Shown here: one piece after another, positions 16,704 through 24,733 of the stretch | Layout of the letters: each line of letters opens with the position of its first letter | Numbering within the stretch: position 1 is the first letter of the stretch | Origin: Gaoshiqia hydrogeniformans | GTDB lineage: Bacteria; Bacteroidota; Bacteroidia; Bacteroidales; Prolixibacteraceae | Assembly: GCF_049347105.1 (NCBI RefSeq) | Contig: NZ_CP186334.1 | Span: 3,844,001 to 3,908,000 of the forward strand | Length of the DNA stretch: 64,000 bases | Direction of reading: 5' to 3' | The notes under the pieces: generated by a model | Databases searched by the model: none | What the model was told of the DNA's origin: nothing | What the model saw: the letters and a program-made list of their open reading frames with translations, nothing else | Made by a program: the position numbers and the translations under genes

Positions 16704-17622
16704 TCACATGATAATCAGTAAAATCAACCGGGCTGTCGATCAGCTGGCTGATGCGGCAACCTACAGCATGGTTTGCCACGAGCACCGTCTTGGGGAACCA
16801 ATTCCTTCCACCGAAAAACTGAATAAAATTGTCAACATGTCACGCGAGATTTTATTCCCGGGCTATTTTGGCAATACCAGCTTGCGCCAGGATGCCATCC
16901 GTCACTATATGGGGGTTTATGTGGATGAATTGTTTGAACTGTTGTCTGAACAAATCATGGCGGGTCTGTGCTTCACATGCGACGACCCGAAAACATTCGA
17001 TATGCAGGAACGACAGCGGTTTGCGCAGGGACTGGCATCCGATTTTATATCCTATCTTCCCGAGATACGCCGCTTGCTGGTGACCGATGTGGAGGCGGCC
17101 TTCCTGGGCGATCCGGCAGCCAAGAGCCGGAGCGAGGTCATTTTTTGTTATCCCGCCATCCGGGCGATCTCAAATTACCGGATTGCTCACCGTTTGCTCG
17201 AGCTGGGAGTGCCGCTTATTCCGCGTATCATTGGTGAAATGGCCCATTCTGAAACGGGGATTGACATTCATCCCAAGGCCCAGATCGGCGAGTCGTTTAC
17301 CATCGATCACGGAACCGGCGTGGTGGTTGGTTCGACCTGCATCATCGGGAACAACGTGAAACTGTATCAGGGGGTCACCCTGGGAGCCAAAAGCTTTCCG
17401 CTCGATGAGCAGGGGAACCCGATTAAAGGCGTGCCCCGTCACCCGATTGTGGAAGATAATGTGATTATTTACGCGCAGGCTACGATCCTGGGGCGGATTC
17501 GCATTGGTAAAAATTCGGTGATCGGCGGTAATGTTTGGGTGACGAATAATGTGCCGCCCGACTCCAAAATTGTTCAGTTTAAGGCCCGTGAAACTTCGTT
17601 TCGTGACGGTGCAGGCATTTAA
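16681..17622 (+). CDS. Serine O-acetyltransferase (EpsC type)
   Basis: A 313-residue enzyme that makes O-acetylserine from serine and acetyl-CoA. The N-terminal 190 residues are helical; the C-terminal part is a left-handed beta-helix of hexapeptide repeats (IDIHPKAQIGESFTIDHGTG, then VVVGSTCIIGNNVKLYQGVT) with the catalytic histidines in DHGTG and PRHP. The 23-base overlap with the cysteine synthase indicates coupling; alternative in-frame ATGs at 16693 and 16708 would shorten the overlap or remove it. The final DGAGI tail could be the peptide that inserts into cysteine synthase, since it ends in isoleucine as complex-forming SATs do. Confidence 0.93.
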   Translation: MTRKMQFDHMIISKINRAVDQLADAATYSMVCHEHRLGEPIPSTEKLNKIVNMSREILFPGYFGNTSLRQDAIRHYMGVYVDELFELLSEQIMAGLCFTCDDPKTFDMQERQRFAQGLASDFISYLPEIRRLLVTDVEAAFLGDPAAKSRSEVIFCYPAIRAISNYRIAHRLLELGVPLIPRIIGEMAHSETGIDIHPKAQIGESFTIDHGTGVVVGSTCIIGNNVKLYQGVTLGAKSFPLDEQGNPIKGVPRHPIVEDNVIIYAQATILGRIRIGKNSVIGGNVWVTNNVPPDSKIVQFKARETSFRDGAGI

Positions 17623-17635
17623 TTTCTAAAAAAAA

Positions 17636-18766
17636 ATGACTGATAAAAATCAACTGGTAGCGACCACCTATGCCGGACTGGAAGAGGTGCTGGCCCAGGA
17701 ATTGCTTAGCCTGAATGCCGATGAAGTTCAGGTGGCCCGCCGGGCTGTTTATTTCTCTGGCGAACTTGACTTGGTTTACCAGGCCAATTATTCGCTGCGA
17801 ACAGCATTAAAAATTCTGGTTCCTTTAAGGACATTTAAAATACATAAAGCCGACGATCTTTACCATCAAGCGTCAAAAATCAGGTGGGAAGATTATTTTT
17901 CACCGGATAAAACCTTTGCTGTGCAAAGCAATGTTTTCAGTGAGTTGTTCCGGAATTCGATGTTCGCTTCTTTAAAGTTGAAAGATGCCGTGGTGGACCG
18001 CTTTCGCAGGGCGCTTAGCCGGCGTCCTTCGGTGGATGCAAATTCTCCCCAGGTATTGATCAACCTTCATATTGCCAATAATGAATGTACGGTTTCGCTC
18101 GACAGCAGCGGCGAATCGTTGCATAAGCGGGGATACCGTACCGGTAACCACGAGGCGCCGATCAGCGAAGTGCTGGCTGCCGGCATGTTAAAACTATCGG
18201 GATGGAACGGTAAAGAGCCGCTGACCGACCCGATGTGCGGATCGGGAACCATCGCAATTGAAGCAGCCATGCTGGCCAAAAACGTGTTGCCCGGTGAGTT
18301 GGGAAGAAAATATACTTTTGAGAACTGGAAAAATTTTGATCCGGCGCTGTTTGAGAAAGTTGAATCAGGCATCCTTCATGAGCCGGTCAATTTTAAGATT
18401 TACGGATTTGATCTTTCACGAAAATACATTGACCTGGCATCCCGCAATGCCGAAAAGGCCCGGGTGCAGGAACTGGTGAAACTGGAAATAGCCGATTTCC
18501 GTTCTCTCGAAAAAAAGGACGATTCAAATTTTCTCCTGTTCAACCCACCTTACGGCGAGCGAATAGAGGCAGGTGATGAGTCTTTTTACGCCATGATTGG
18601 CGAACGCCTGAAACACCATTATCCGGATACTGAGGCCTGGATCATCAGTACGAATGAATGCCTGAAATCAATTGGATTAAAACCCGCGAAAAAGATTCCC
18701 CTCTTCAACGGGGCCTTGGCCTGTAGTTTTCGAAAATACGAGCTGTACAAAGGTTCCCGCAGGTAA
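17636..18766 (+). CDS. THUMP-domain class I SAM-dependent RNA methyltransferase (RlmL-N-like)
   Basis: A 376-residue rRNA methyltransferase. The N-terminal ferredoxin-like and THUMP domains (about 1-155, with ATTYAGLEEVLAQEL at the start) bind RNA; the Rossmann domain has HKRGYR (about 163-168), the SAM-binding DPMCGSGTIAIEAA and the catalytic NPPYGERI. The NPPY motif marks N-methylation of a base, in agreement with m2G2445 methylation of 23S rRNA by RlmL in E. coli. The second (RlmK) half of E. coli RlmL is absent, as is normal outside gammaproteobacteria. It sits 13 bp behind the serine acetyltransferase. Confidence 0.9.
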   Translation: MTDKNQLVATTYAGLEEVLAQELLSLNADEVQVARRAVYFSGELDLVYQANYSLRTALKILVPLRTFKIHKADDLYHQASKIRWEDYFSPDKTFAVQSNVFSELFRNSMFASLKLKDAVVDRFRRALSRRPSVDANSPQVLINLHIANNECTVSLDSSGESLHKRGYRTGNHEAPISEVLAAGMLKLSGWNGKEPLTDPMCGSGTIAIEAAMLAKNVLPGELGRKYTFENWKNFDPALFEKVESGILHEPVNFKIYGFDLSRKYIDLASRNAEKARVQELVKLEIADFRSLEKKDDSNFLLFNPPYGERIEAGDESFYAMIGERLKHHYPDTEAWIISTNECLKSIGLKPAKKIPLFNGALACSFRKYELYKGSRR

Positions 18767-18779
18767 AGTTTGAAAATAG

Positions 18780-18820
18780 TGAAGGTGCTCCAATTACTTT
18801 TTTGGAACACCTTCAGTTTT
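18780..18820. terminator. Terminator hairpin between convergent genes
   Basis: A 13-position stem (18780-18792 with 18803-18815, one mismatch) between the RNA methyltransferase and the convergent TonB receptor. TTTT follows on the plus strand; the loop contains a T-run, so it may serve both directions. Confidence 0.6.
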
Positions 18821-18840
18821 AAGTTAGCGTGTATTTTGAC

Positions 18841-20898
18841 TTACTGCTTAAAATCAAGCTGGTATTTAAAACCAATGCTGATCCACCGGCCCGGCTGAGC
18901 CAGATTACCAATATCAACATACGACCGGTCAAACAGGTTGGTGGCTGTCAGGTAAATCGAGGCAGCGTCTTTTCTGTAATAAACTTTCAGATCGGTCAGC
19001 CAAAATGGTTTATAGGCAGTCGTGCCAACATGTTGCGTATCCTCAAAACGCTCGTAGTTTCCATTTCTGTCCTGATAACGCAGTTTCCAGGAAGCATGGA
19101 TATTTTTCCATACCGATTGGTCAAGGGTTAAGACCAGTTTGTGCTTCAGGTTGTCTAAAACGTAATTTGACAGGTAATTGCTTTCGCCCTGATCCAGGGT
19201 ATTGTATGAATAATTTACGCCAAAACTACGTAAAAAAAACCGCCGTCCTGCCAGTTTGTTCAGGTTTAGTTCGGCGGCCAGTTCGACCCCGTCGGAGATT
19301 ATTTTGGTCAGATTGCGGGTTTCCCATAAATACTCTTCGCTTTCCCTGACCCAGTCGATCAGATCTTTCCCAACACGATGGTAATAAAGAGACTGGGCTG
19401 TTAACCAGTTGTTTCTGAATTTTAGTCCGCCTTCGGCAGTGGTTGATTTTTCGGGTTTCAGGTTTGGATTTCCCCGGTTGGTTGGTCCGCTGTAATACAG
19501 GTCGGTATAGGTTGGCATCCGCAGCGATTTGTTTACAGAAGCATAGGCTTTCAGCTGATCGGTCAGTTGATAGCTCATATCGATGCCGGGGTAAACCTTC
19601 CAGTTGAAATTCAGATCCGAAATCCAGTTGGCCATTGCTCCTGCCGAGGCGGTAAACCGGCTGATATAAAAGGTATGTTCGGCAAAGTACGATACGGTGG
19701 TACGCGAATGCGACCGGGTGAACTGCTTGCCTTTTTCTCCGGGAACATCAAGCGGCTCGTCCATCGGTTCGCCCAGAACGTTACTCCAGATATTTTCGGA
19801 CCGAAATTCGGCTCCAAAAGCCGTTTTCCCCAACTGGCTGCTGAACCAACTGTTGAGGCTGGCGCCGTATACATCGGTCATATGGTAATTGTGTCCGGTA
19901 TACCAGCTGTCCGGATTGTCCCGGAAAAGCTCAAAGCGGTCGTGGTGGCGTCGCCAATACAGGGCCGGCGTGATATGCAGTTTATCGCCGGTTTCCATTT
20001 TTACCGAAGCAAAAGTCGTTCTGGTTTCCTCAAACTGGTTGGGGTACCTCGGGGTGTAAAAACTGTTTGCCCCGAATGCTTTGCTGGAATGGCCGATCTG
20101 AAAATCGAGTTTACCCGGAGAAGTGTGAAGTTTTCCGTGGTAAAAGATGTTGAAGGTTTCAAAATCGGTGTTTTTCAGGTATCCCGACGAGGCGGTCCGG
20201 TTCACTGCGAGAAAACTGTTCATTTTCCCCTGCTTAAGATTACCCGAAACATTGAGATCACGCAGCCCGTGTTCTCCAAATGCGACGTCCACTCCCAAGG
20301 CATTGGCATCGCCGGCATCAGTCACAATGTTAATGGCGCCCGAAAAAGCGTTGGGACCATAAACACGGGCCGATGGGCCGTTTAAGATTTCGATACGTTT
20401 GATGTTTTTTAAACTAACCGGCAGGTTCAGGTTGTGGTGGCCGGTTTGCGGGTCGGAAAGATTGATCCCGTTGAGCAGGATGAGGGTTTGGTCGAACGAA
20501 CCTCCCCTGACAGAAACGTCTGCCTGGATCCCGTAGGTTCCTCGTTGCCGGATGTCGACACCTATGGCATATTCCAGGAGGTCCTGAATACTGCCGGCAG
20601 GCGTCGCCTCAATTTGTTCACGCTCAATCACGGATACGATCCGTGCCACCTGCGAATAACTGGCAGGCGCTCTCTGGGCGCTGACCTCGATCTCATCAAG
20701 GTCATACTCCATGTTTACATCCAAACCGGTGGTTTGGGCAAAGGTTTCATCGGGCAGGGCAACTGTCAGATAAGCCACCGCCAGTACGGCGATACGGACT
20801 TTTCTGTTTAATGCCCGGAACAATGAATAACCATGTCCTCCCCATTGTTTGAATGTAATCACTTCAGCCCGTTTTGGGTTTTCATTACATTTTTTCAT
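18841..20898 (-). CDS. TonB-dependent outer-membrane receptor, BtuB-like
   Basis: A 685-residue TonB-dependent receptor with a plug domain (about 75-190: LLEYAIGVDIRQRGTYGIQA, then SVRGGSFDQTLILLNGI and GPSARVYGPNAFSGAINIVT) and a 22-strand barrel ending in an aromatic-rich C-terminus (GFKYQLDFKQ). The N-terminus is long: a TFKQWGGHGYSLFRALNRKV patch precedes the hydrophobic signal (VRIAVLAVAYLTVALP). I recall this extended FKxWxxxxYxxF leader from Bacteroidota cobalamin-type receptors, which suggests vitamin B12 or another small nutrient; unlike SusC it has no CarboxypepD-like domain and no SusD partner. I looked for a B12 box upstream and saw none, so the ligand is open. Confidence 0.82.
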   Translation of the reverse strand: MKKCNENPKRAEVITFKQWGGHGYSLFRALNRKVRIAVLAVAYLTVALPDETFAQTTGLDVNMEYDLDEIEVSAQRAPASYSQVARIVSVIEREQIEATPAGSIQDLLEYAIGVDIRQRGTYGIQADVSVRGGSFDQTLILLNGINLSDPQTGHHNLNLPVSLKNIKRIEILNGPSARVYGPNAFSGAINIVTDAGDANALGVDVAFGEHGLRDLNVSGNLKQGKMNSFLAVNRTASSGYLKNTDFETFNIFYHGKLHTSPGKLDFQIGHSSKAFGANSFYTPRYPNQFEETRTTFASVKMETGDKLHITPALYWRRHHDRFELFRDNPDSWYTGHNYHMTDVYGASLNSWFSSQLGKTAFGAEFRSENIWSNVLGEPMDEPLDVPGEKGKQFTRSHSRTTVSYFAEHTFYISRFTASAGAMANWISDLNFNWKVYPGIDMSYQLTDQLKAYASVNKSLRMPTYTDLYYSGPTNRGNPNLKPEKSTTAEGGLKFRNNWLTAQSLYYHRVGKDLIDWVRESEEYLWETRNLTKIISDGVELAAELNLNKLAGRRFFLRSFGVNYSYNTLDQGESNYLSNYVLDNLKHKLVLTLDQSVWKNIHASWKLRYQDRNGNYERFEDTQHVGTTAYKPFWLTDLKVYYRKDAASIYLTATNLFDRSYVDIGNLAQPGRWISIGFKYQLDFKQ

Positions 20899-21225
20899 TA
20901 AAATAAATAGATCTTAAAAAGACGGGCGTAAATGTAAGGAATTATTTGGACGGAGCTTAACGGGGATGAAAGAGAGGGCCGCTTTTTAAGATACTAAAAA
21001 ATTAACGATTTTAAAATAAGGAGATTTCGGTTTTATTTTGTTTGAGAACATACGGCGGTAATTGAACAATTTTATGTAAACCCCGTAACATCTCAAAGCC
21101 GTGAATCATTCAGGTCATCAATTTTATTTATTCATGATAAAGAAAATCGAACAATAAAAGACCTGAAATTCTTTTTTATAAGATGTTCCTTATTTATATT
21201 TGTTCTAAACAAAAAAATCACTGCC
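20899..21225. other. Intergenic region between divergent receptor and sigma-factor genes
   Basis: 327 bp, AT-rich. It holds the promoter of the ECF sigma gene (21195-21202) and presumably that of the receptor on the other strand, for which I found no clear -7 box. No B12 box, tRNA or ORF was seen. Confidence 0.5.
21172..21202 (+). promoter_or_regulatory. Predicted promoter of the ECF sigma gene
   Basis: A perfect TATATTTG -7 box at 21195-21202 with TTTT (21172-21175) 19 bases upstream. The form is that of the primary sigma factor of Bacteroidota, so autoregulation is not indicated. Confidence 0.5.
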
Positions 21226-21732
21226 ATGACACAACTACAGTTTAATAACGCGCTGCTCAGCTTGCAGGATAAATTACTTTATTACGCGCTGAGCCTGACT
21301 TCTGATCAGGAGAAGGCACAGGATTTATTGCAGGAAACTTTTCTGAAAGCGTTGACGTATCGTGACAAATTTACCCAAAATACAAACTTCAAGGCGTGGA
21401 TTTACACGATCATGAAAAACACCTTCATTAATAACTACCGGAGAAACGTAAAAGCGAAAAATACGTTTGATGGGTCAAACAACGATTTTCATTTAAAGTT
21501 TTCAAAAGACAAAATCTATCCGTCGCCGGATTCATTTTTCAGTTCAAAAGAAATTTTGAAGAATATTCATGCGCTTGAAGATGAATACAAAGTTCCGTTT
21601 ACCATGTTTTTGGATGGTTATAAATACAAAGAAATCGCGGAGCATTTGAGTCTGCCTTTGGGAACGGTAAAGAGTCGTATTTTCTTCACCCGCAAGAAAC
21701 TGGAAAAGGCCTTAAAAGATTACGCTAATTAA
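21226..21732 (+). CDS. ECF-type RNA polymerase sigma factor
   Basis: A 168-residue sigma-70 family protein with only regions 2 and 4. Region 2 includes LTSDQEKAQDLLQETFLKAL and FKAWIYTIMKNTFINNYRR; region 4 includes YKEIAEHLSLPLGTVKSRIF, the helix-turn-helix that reads the -35 element. There is no adjacent FecR/anti-sigma gene and no SusC with an STN domain, so it is unlikely to be a carbohydrate-sensing SusC/FecR trio member; this stand-alone form is common in Bacteroidales. Its targets are unknown. Confidence 0.93.
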   Translation: MTQLQFNNALLSLQDKLLYYALSLTSDQEKAQDLLQETFLKALTYRDKFTQNTNFKAWIYTIMKNTFINNYRRNVKAKNTFDGSNNDFHLKFSKDKIYPSPDSFFSSKEILKNIHALEDEYKVPFTMFLDGYKYKEIAEHLSLPLGTVKSRIFFTRKKLEKALKDYAN

Positions 21733-21768
21733 GCGTGAGTTTTAAATAGATTTGATCATATCGGGTAC

Positions 21769-21800
21769 AAAAGTGGTTCGCGTTGCGAATCACTTTTTTT
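21769..21800 (+). terminator. Terminator after the sigma factor gene
   Basis: Bases 21769-21781 pair with 21785-21797 (one G-U), with a 3-nt loop; the right arm runs into a stretch of seven Ts. Confidence 0.85.
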
Positions 21801-21813
21801 GTTTTTATACTTG
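21783..21813 (+). promoter_or_regulatory. Predicted promoter of the DJ-1 gene
   Basis: TTG (21783-21785), 20 bases, TATACTTG (21806-21813; one mismatch). It overlaps the preceding terminator. ATG at 21841 follows after about 20 nt of leader. Confidence 0.35.
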
Positions 21814-21840
21814 TATCTCCGAACAAAAAAATCAAGTATC

Positions 21841-22395
21841 ATGAAAAAAATAGCAGTTCATTTGGCCAGCGGATTCGAAGAAATTGAAGCGATCACGATT
21901 ATTGATGTGCTTAGGAGGGCAGGAATGGAGGTTGTTGTGGTTTCGGTGAATGAGGAAAAAACAGTTAGCGGTTCTCACGACATCACTGTGGTGGCCGACA
22001 AACTTTTTTCGGAGGTCGACTATGAGCAAGTTGATATGATCGTTTTGCCCGGCGGTATGCCAGGGGCGAAGAACCTCGACCGGCATGAAGGATTGCGGGC
22101 GCAGATCCTGAGCTTTAACCGGCAGGGGAAACCGCTTGGGGCGATCTGCGCGGCGCCCCTGGTTTTGGGACATCTGGATCTGCTTCGGGGGAGAGAGGCC
22201 GTGTGTTACCCGGGATTTGAAAAAGAATTGATTGGGGCGACGGTAAAAAATCAACCGACCCTGGTGGAGAACAACATCGTGACCGGACGGGGGGTAGGGG
22301 CGGCGTTAAATTTTGCCCTGCAAATTGTCGAAATGCTTGCCGGTAAACAAAAGGCCGATCAGCTGGCCGAAGCCATGCTGGTACAAACCTGGTAA
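21841..22395 (+). CDS. DJ-1/PfpI family protein (YajL-like)
   Basis: A 184-residue cytoplasmic protein of the DJ-1 superfamily. ATG 21841 gives the standard N-terminus (KKIAVHLASGFEEIEA); the conserved glutamate of the active site is in GFEEIE and the nucleophile cysteine in GAICAAPLVLG (about residue 104). The C-terminal TGRGVGAALNFALQIVE is the DJ-1-type ending. Members act as glyoxalase III/deglycase-like or redox-stress proteins; thiazole synthesis, once attributed to ThiJ, is not supported. Its stop codon is directly adjacent to the stop codon of the convergent histidine kinase, with no base between. Confidence 0.9.
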   Translation: MKKIAVHLASGFEEIEAITIIDVLRRAGMEVVVVSVNEEKTVSGSHDITVVADKLFSEVDYEQVDMIVLPGGMPGAKNLDRHEGLRAQILSFNRQGKPLGAICAAPLVLGHLDLLRGREAVCYPGFEKELIGATVKNQPTLVENNIVTGRGVGAALNFALQIVEMLAGKQKADQLAEAMLVQTW

Positions 22396-24429
22396 TCAGG
22401 ACTGAACGTTATCGGACGGGATGGTAAAACAAAAGGTGCTTCCTTTCCCTTCTTCACTTAATGCCCAGATTTTTCCCCCGTTAATCTGGACAAATTCGTG
22501 ACACAGGATTAAGCCTAATCCTGACCCGTCTTCGTTGTTTGTTCCCTTTCGCTTTACCTTGGGATCAATGCTGAACAGGTGCTGAAGTTCCTGTTCGCTC
22601 ATTCCAATTCCTTCATCGGTTACACACACCGTGATATCCGTTTCCAGTCGGCTGATCCCGGTTTTTACAACAGAGCCTTCTTTTGAGAATTTGATGGCAT
22701 TGTTGATCAGGTTTCGAAGAATGGTATCCACCATCATGGGGTCGGCGTAAACAAGCAGGTCATCAGGAATGGTTGTCTCCAGCCGGATGTTTTTTTGTTC
22801 GGCCACCGGTTTCATCAGGCTGTGTATCCGGTTATACAAGTCGCGTAACTCAAAACGAACCGGGTCATATTTTAACCGACCGGTTTGAGAACGGCTCCAG
22901 TCCAGTAGGTTTTGCAAGAGCCGAAAGAGGTTGTTGGTTGCCTGGTAGATGTCTCCGGCATGCTTCTTCCGTTCCGTATCGTTAAACCGGTCATACTCCT
23001 GATTCAACAGGTACGAATAGCCCATCATGGTGTGCAGGGGATTTTTTAAATCGTGGGCAATAATGGAGAAGAGTTTATTCTTTGAAACATTCATGATTTC
23101 AAGCTCATTTTTTTGAGTTTCAATCTGCGTGTTCTTCTGGTTCAGTAAAATATTGACCTTCTTTTTGTTGTAATTGCTGAAAGAAACATAAACGATCACT
23201 GCCATCAGCAGAAGAATGACAATGATGCCAAACAGACGGATCACTTTGTCTTTTTGAATTTGCAAATGGGCAATTTCCCGTTCCGAGTTGAGATGAGCAA
23301 TCTCCGCTTCTTTTTTCTCGATTTCGAATTTCTTTTCCAGTACGGCTATTTGCTGGAGCTGGTTTTCCTGCCGCATGCTGTCGCGGTAAACAATATGCTG
23401 CCGGTAGGCCTCAAAAGCATCCCGCGTCCGGCCCAGCATCTCGTAGGTAACCGACAGGTCTTCGTAGTATCGTTGGCGGATGAAATGTCCGAGCTTGTGT
23501 GTTATGGCCATATCCAGGCCTTCGCGGAATACCTGCAAGGCTTTGTTCCGGTTTCCCATGGCGCGGTAAACGCAACCCATGCCTTCCAATACAAAGGTTT
23601 TATTTCTGACATCTTTCAGTTCATCAAACACCGCATAGGCCTCTTCGTAATAACTCAGCGCCTGCTGCAGGCTGTCTCCTTCATCGACATAGATATTGGC
23701 GATGTTGTTTAGTGCAATCGCTACCCTGCGTTTGTCGTCCATCTGTCTGAAAATTGTCAGAGACCTGCCGTAATTTACTTTCGACGAATCCAGCTGCCCC
23801 AGGTTATAGTATCCTACACCCATTCCGTTGTGGTTAACCGCAAGGCTGTACGGGTCGTCAATTTCCCGGTTAATGACAGCGGCTTTCCGGTAGTTCTCAA
23901 TGGATACCTCGTAGTAACCCAGCCTTGAATATACCATTCCCATATTGGAATAAACATGGGCCAATTCGTGCCTGTCCGAAACATTTTCAAGGCAGTTGAG
24001 CGCAGCCAGCTGGTTTTCAATGGCTAAATCATATTCACCTTTGTAATAATGAACCAAACCGATTGAATTATAGGTATCTCCTATGCGTTCGTTGTTACCC
24101 AGTTCCGAATAAATGGCCAGGGCTTCCGTGTAATAACGAAGTGCCTGCTCGTATTGATCGTGATAATAACAACATTCAGCCAGGTTTGAGTACGCGTTGG
24201 CCGAAACTTCCCGGTTTGGAATGCTTTGTCCCTGCGCCAGGGCTTGCCTGGCGAATGCCATGGATTGGACGCTGTCGGTCTGACATAAAATTGATGAAAG
24301 TTGATTCAATACCTCTGCCTTAGCTTCACCCTGAAGTTCAGGTAAAACTGCCTTCAGGCTGTCAACATGCTGTTGCGCAAAGAGGTTGATGTGAACAAAA
24401 ATCAGATACAACAGTATAATTCGTTTCAT
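22396..24429 (-). CDS. TPR-repeat sensor histidine kinase, membrane-bound
   Basis: A 677-residue sensor kinase. Signal peptide at 1-19 (ATG 24429, MKRIILLYLI), about eight tetratricopeptide repeats in the periplasm (residues 40-345), a coiled coil, one membrane helix at about 399-418, a HisKA domain with the phospho-acceptor H459 in IAHDLKNPLH, and a HATPase_c domain with NNAIKFS, DEGIGMS and GSGLGLILC motifs. There is no receiver or DNA-binding domain, so it is not a HTCS regulator; the response regulator must be elsewhere. It diverges from the GH2 gene at the border of the accessory island, but a regulatory link is only a possibility. Confidence 0.93.
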   Translation of the reverse strand: MKRIILLYLIFVHINLFAQQHVDSLKAVLPELQGEAKAEVLNQLSSILCQTDSVQSMAFARQALAQGQSIPNREVSANAYSNLAECCYYHDQYEQALRYYTEALAIYSELGNNERIGDTYNSIGLVHYYKGEYDLAIENQLAALNCLENVSDRHELAHVYSNMGMVYSRLGYYEVSIENYRKAAVINREIDDPYSLAVNHNGMGVGYYNLGQLDSSKVNYGRSLTIFRQMDDKRRVAIALNNIANIYVDEGDSLQQALSYYEEAYAVFDELKDVRNKTFVLEGMGCVYRAMGNRNKALQVFREGLDMAITHKLGHFIRQRYYEDLSVTYEMLGRTRDAFEAYRQHIVYRDSMRQENQLQQIAVLEKKFEIEKKEAEIAHLNSEREIAHLQIQKDKVIRLFGIIVILLLMAVIVYVSFSNYNKKKVNILLNQKNTQIETQKNELEIMNVSKNKLFSIIAHDLKNPLHTMMGYSYLLNQEYDRFNDTERKKHAGDIYQATNNLFRLLQNLLDWSRSQTGRLKYDPVRFELRDLYNRIHSLMKPVAEQKNIRLETTIPDDLLVYADPMMVDTILRNLINNAIKFSKEGSVVKTGISRLETDITVCVTDEGIGMSEQELQHLFSIDPKVKRKGTNNEDGSGLGLILCHEFVQINGGKIWALSEEGKGSTFCFTIPSDNVQS

Positions 24430-24489
24430 AGGCATATGGCATCATTACAAAGATGTTGATTTTATTCGAAAACCGATTGCTTTTTTGAG

Positions 24490-24585
24490 GCGAAGCCGGG
24501 TATTGAACCGAAAAAGAAAGAAGAGTTTCAGCCGGTATTTATGGTTAAAAACGGCGGACGGTTCATTCTGGTCAAAGAATTTTAA
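24490..24585 (+). pseudogene. Possible C-terminal remnant of a lost gene
   Basis: Read from 24490, the sequence gives 31 strikingly protein-like residues, AKPGIEPKKKEEF followed by QPVFMVKNGGRFILVKEF, and a TAA at 24583-24585; the frame is closed upstream by a TGA at 24457. No start codon or promoter fits, so it looks like the tail of a deleted gene. I cannot name the family. Confidence 0.35.
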
Positions 24586-24623
24586 CCTTGATGAGTGAAA
24601 TAGAATTTATTTACTGGGTATTA

Positions 24624-24656
24624 GGTTAAAATAAAATGTAAAATGACTAAAATATC
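24624..24656 (+). promoter_or_regulatory. Conserved 33-bp element, copy 1 (upstream of GH2 gene)
   Basis: Contains GGTTAAAA (24624-24631), ATGTAA (24636-24641), TGA (24644-24646) and TAAAAT (24648-24653). It ends 77 bp before the GH2 ATG. Exactly 25 bp after it lies TTTCTTTG (24682-24689), one mismatch from the -7 consensus. The same element precedes three other genes of the island. Confidence 0.7.
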
Positions 24657-24733
24657 AGAGGTTTTTTTATTTGTAATGGCTTTTCTTTGTTTATGGCTAA
24701 GTGTTTTAAACCTTGAACTTTATACTTGTGAAT

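Larger units (their letters stand above)
24430..24733. other. Intergenic region between histidine kinase and GH2 gene
   Basis: 304 bp. From left: a minus-strand CATCTTTG box (24455-24448) that could be the kinase -7 element, a C-terminal gene remnant (24490-24585), the conserved 33-bp element (24624-24656) and a -7-like TTTCTTTG (24682-24689) for the GH2 gene. Confidence 0.5.

Noticed and set aside
19567..20385. 272-codon open frame on the plus strand
   Set aside because: Lies wholly antisense within the TonB receptor gene, has no start context and its translation has no domain features.
20899..21225. Cobalamin riboswitch upstream of the BtuB-like receptor
   Set aside because: No B12-box-like sequence or fitting helices could be found in the 327 bp.
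21226..21732. ECF sigma factor as regulator of the SusC/D loci
   Set aside because: No anti-sigma/FecR gene is adjacent, neither SusC has an STN domain, and the gene is 3 kb outside the island in the core region.
24721..24728. TATACTTG as the -7 box of the GH2 gene
   Set aside because: It ends only 5 bp before the ATG and has no -33 partner; the TTTCTTTG at 24682 has the same spacing to the 33-bp element as in two other genes.
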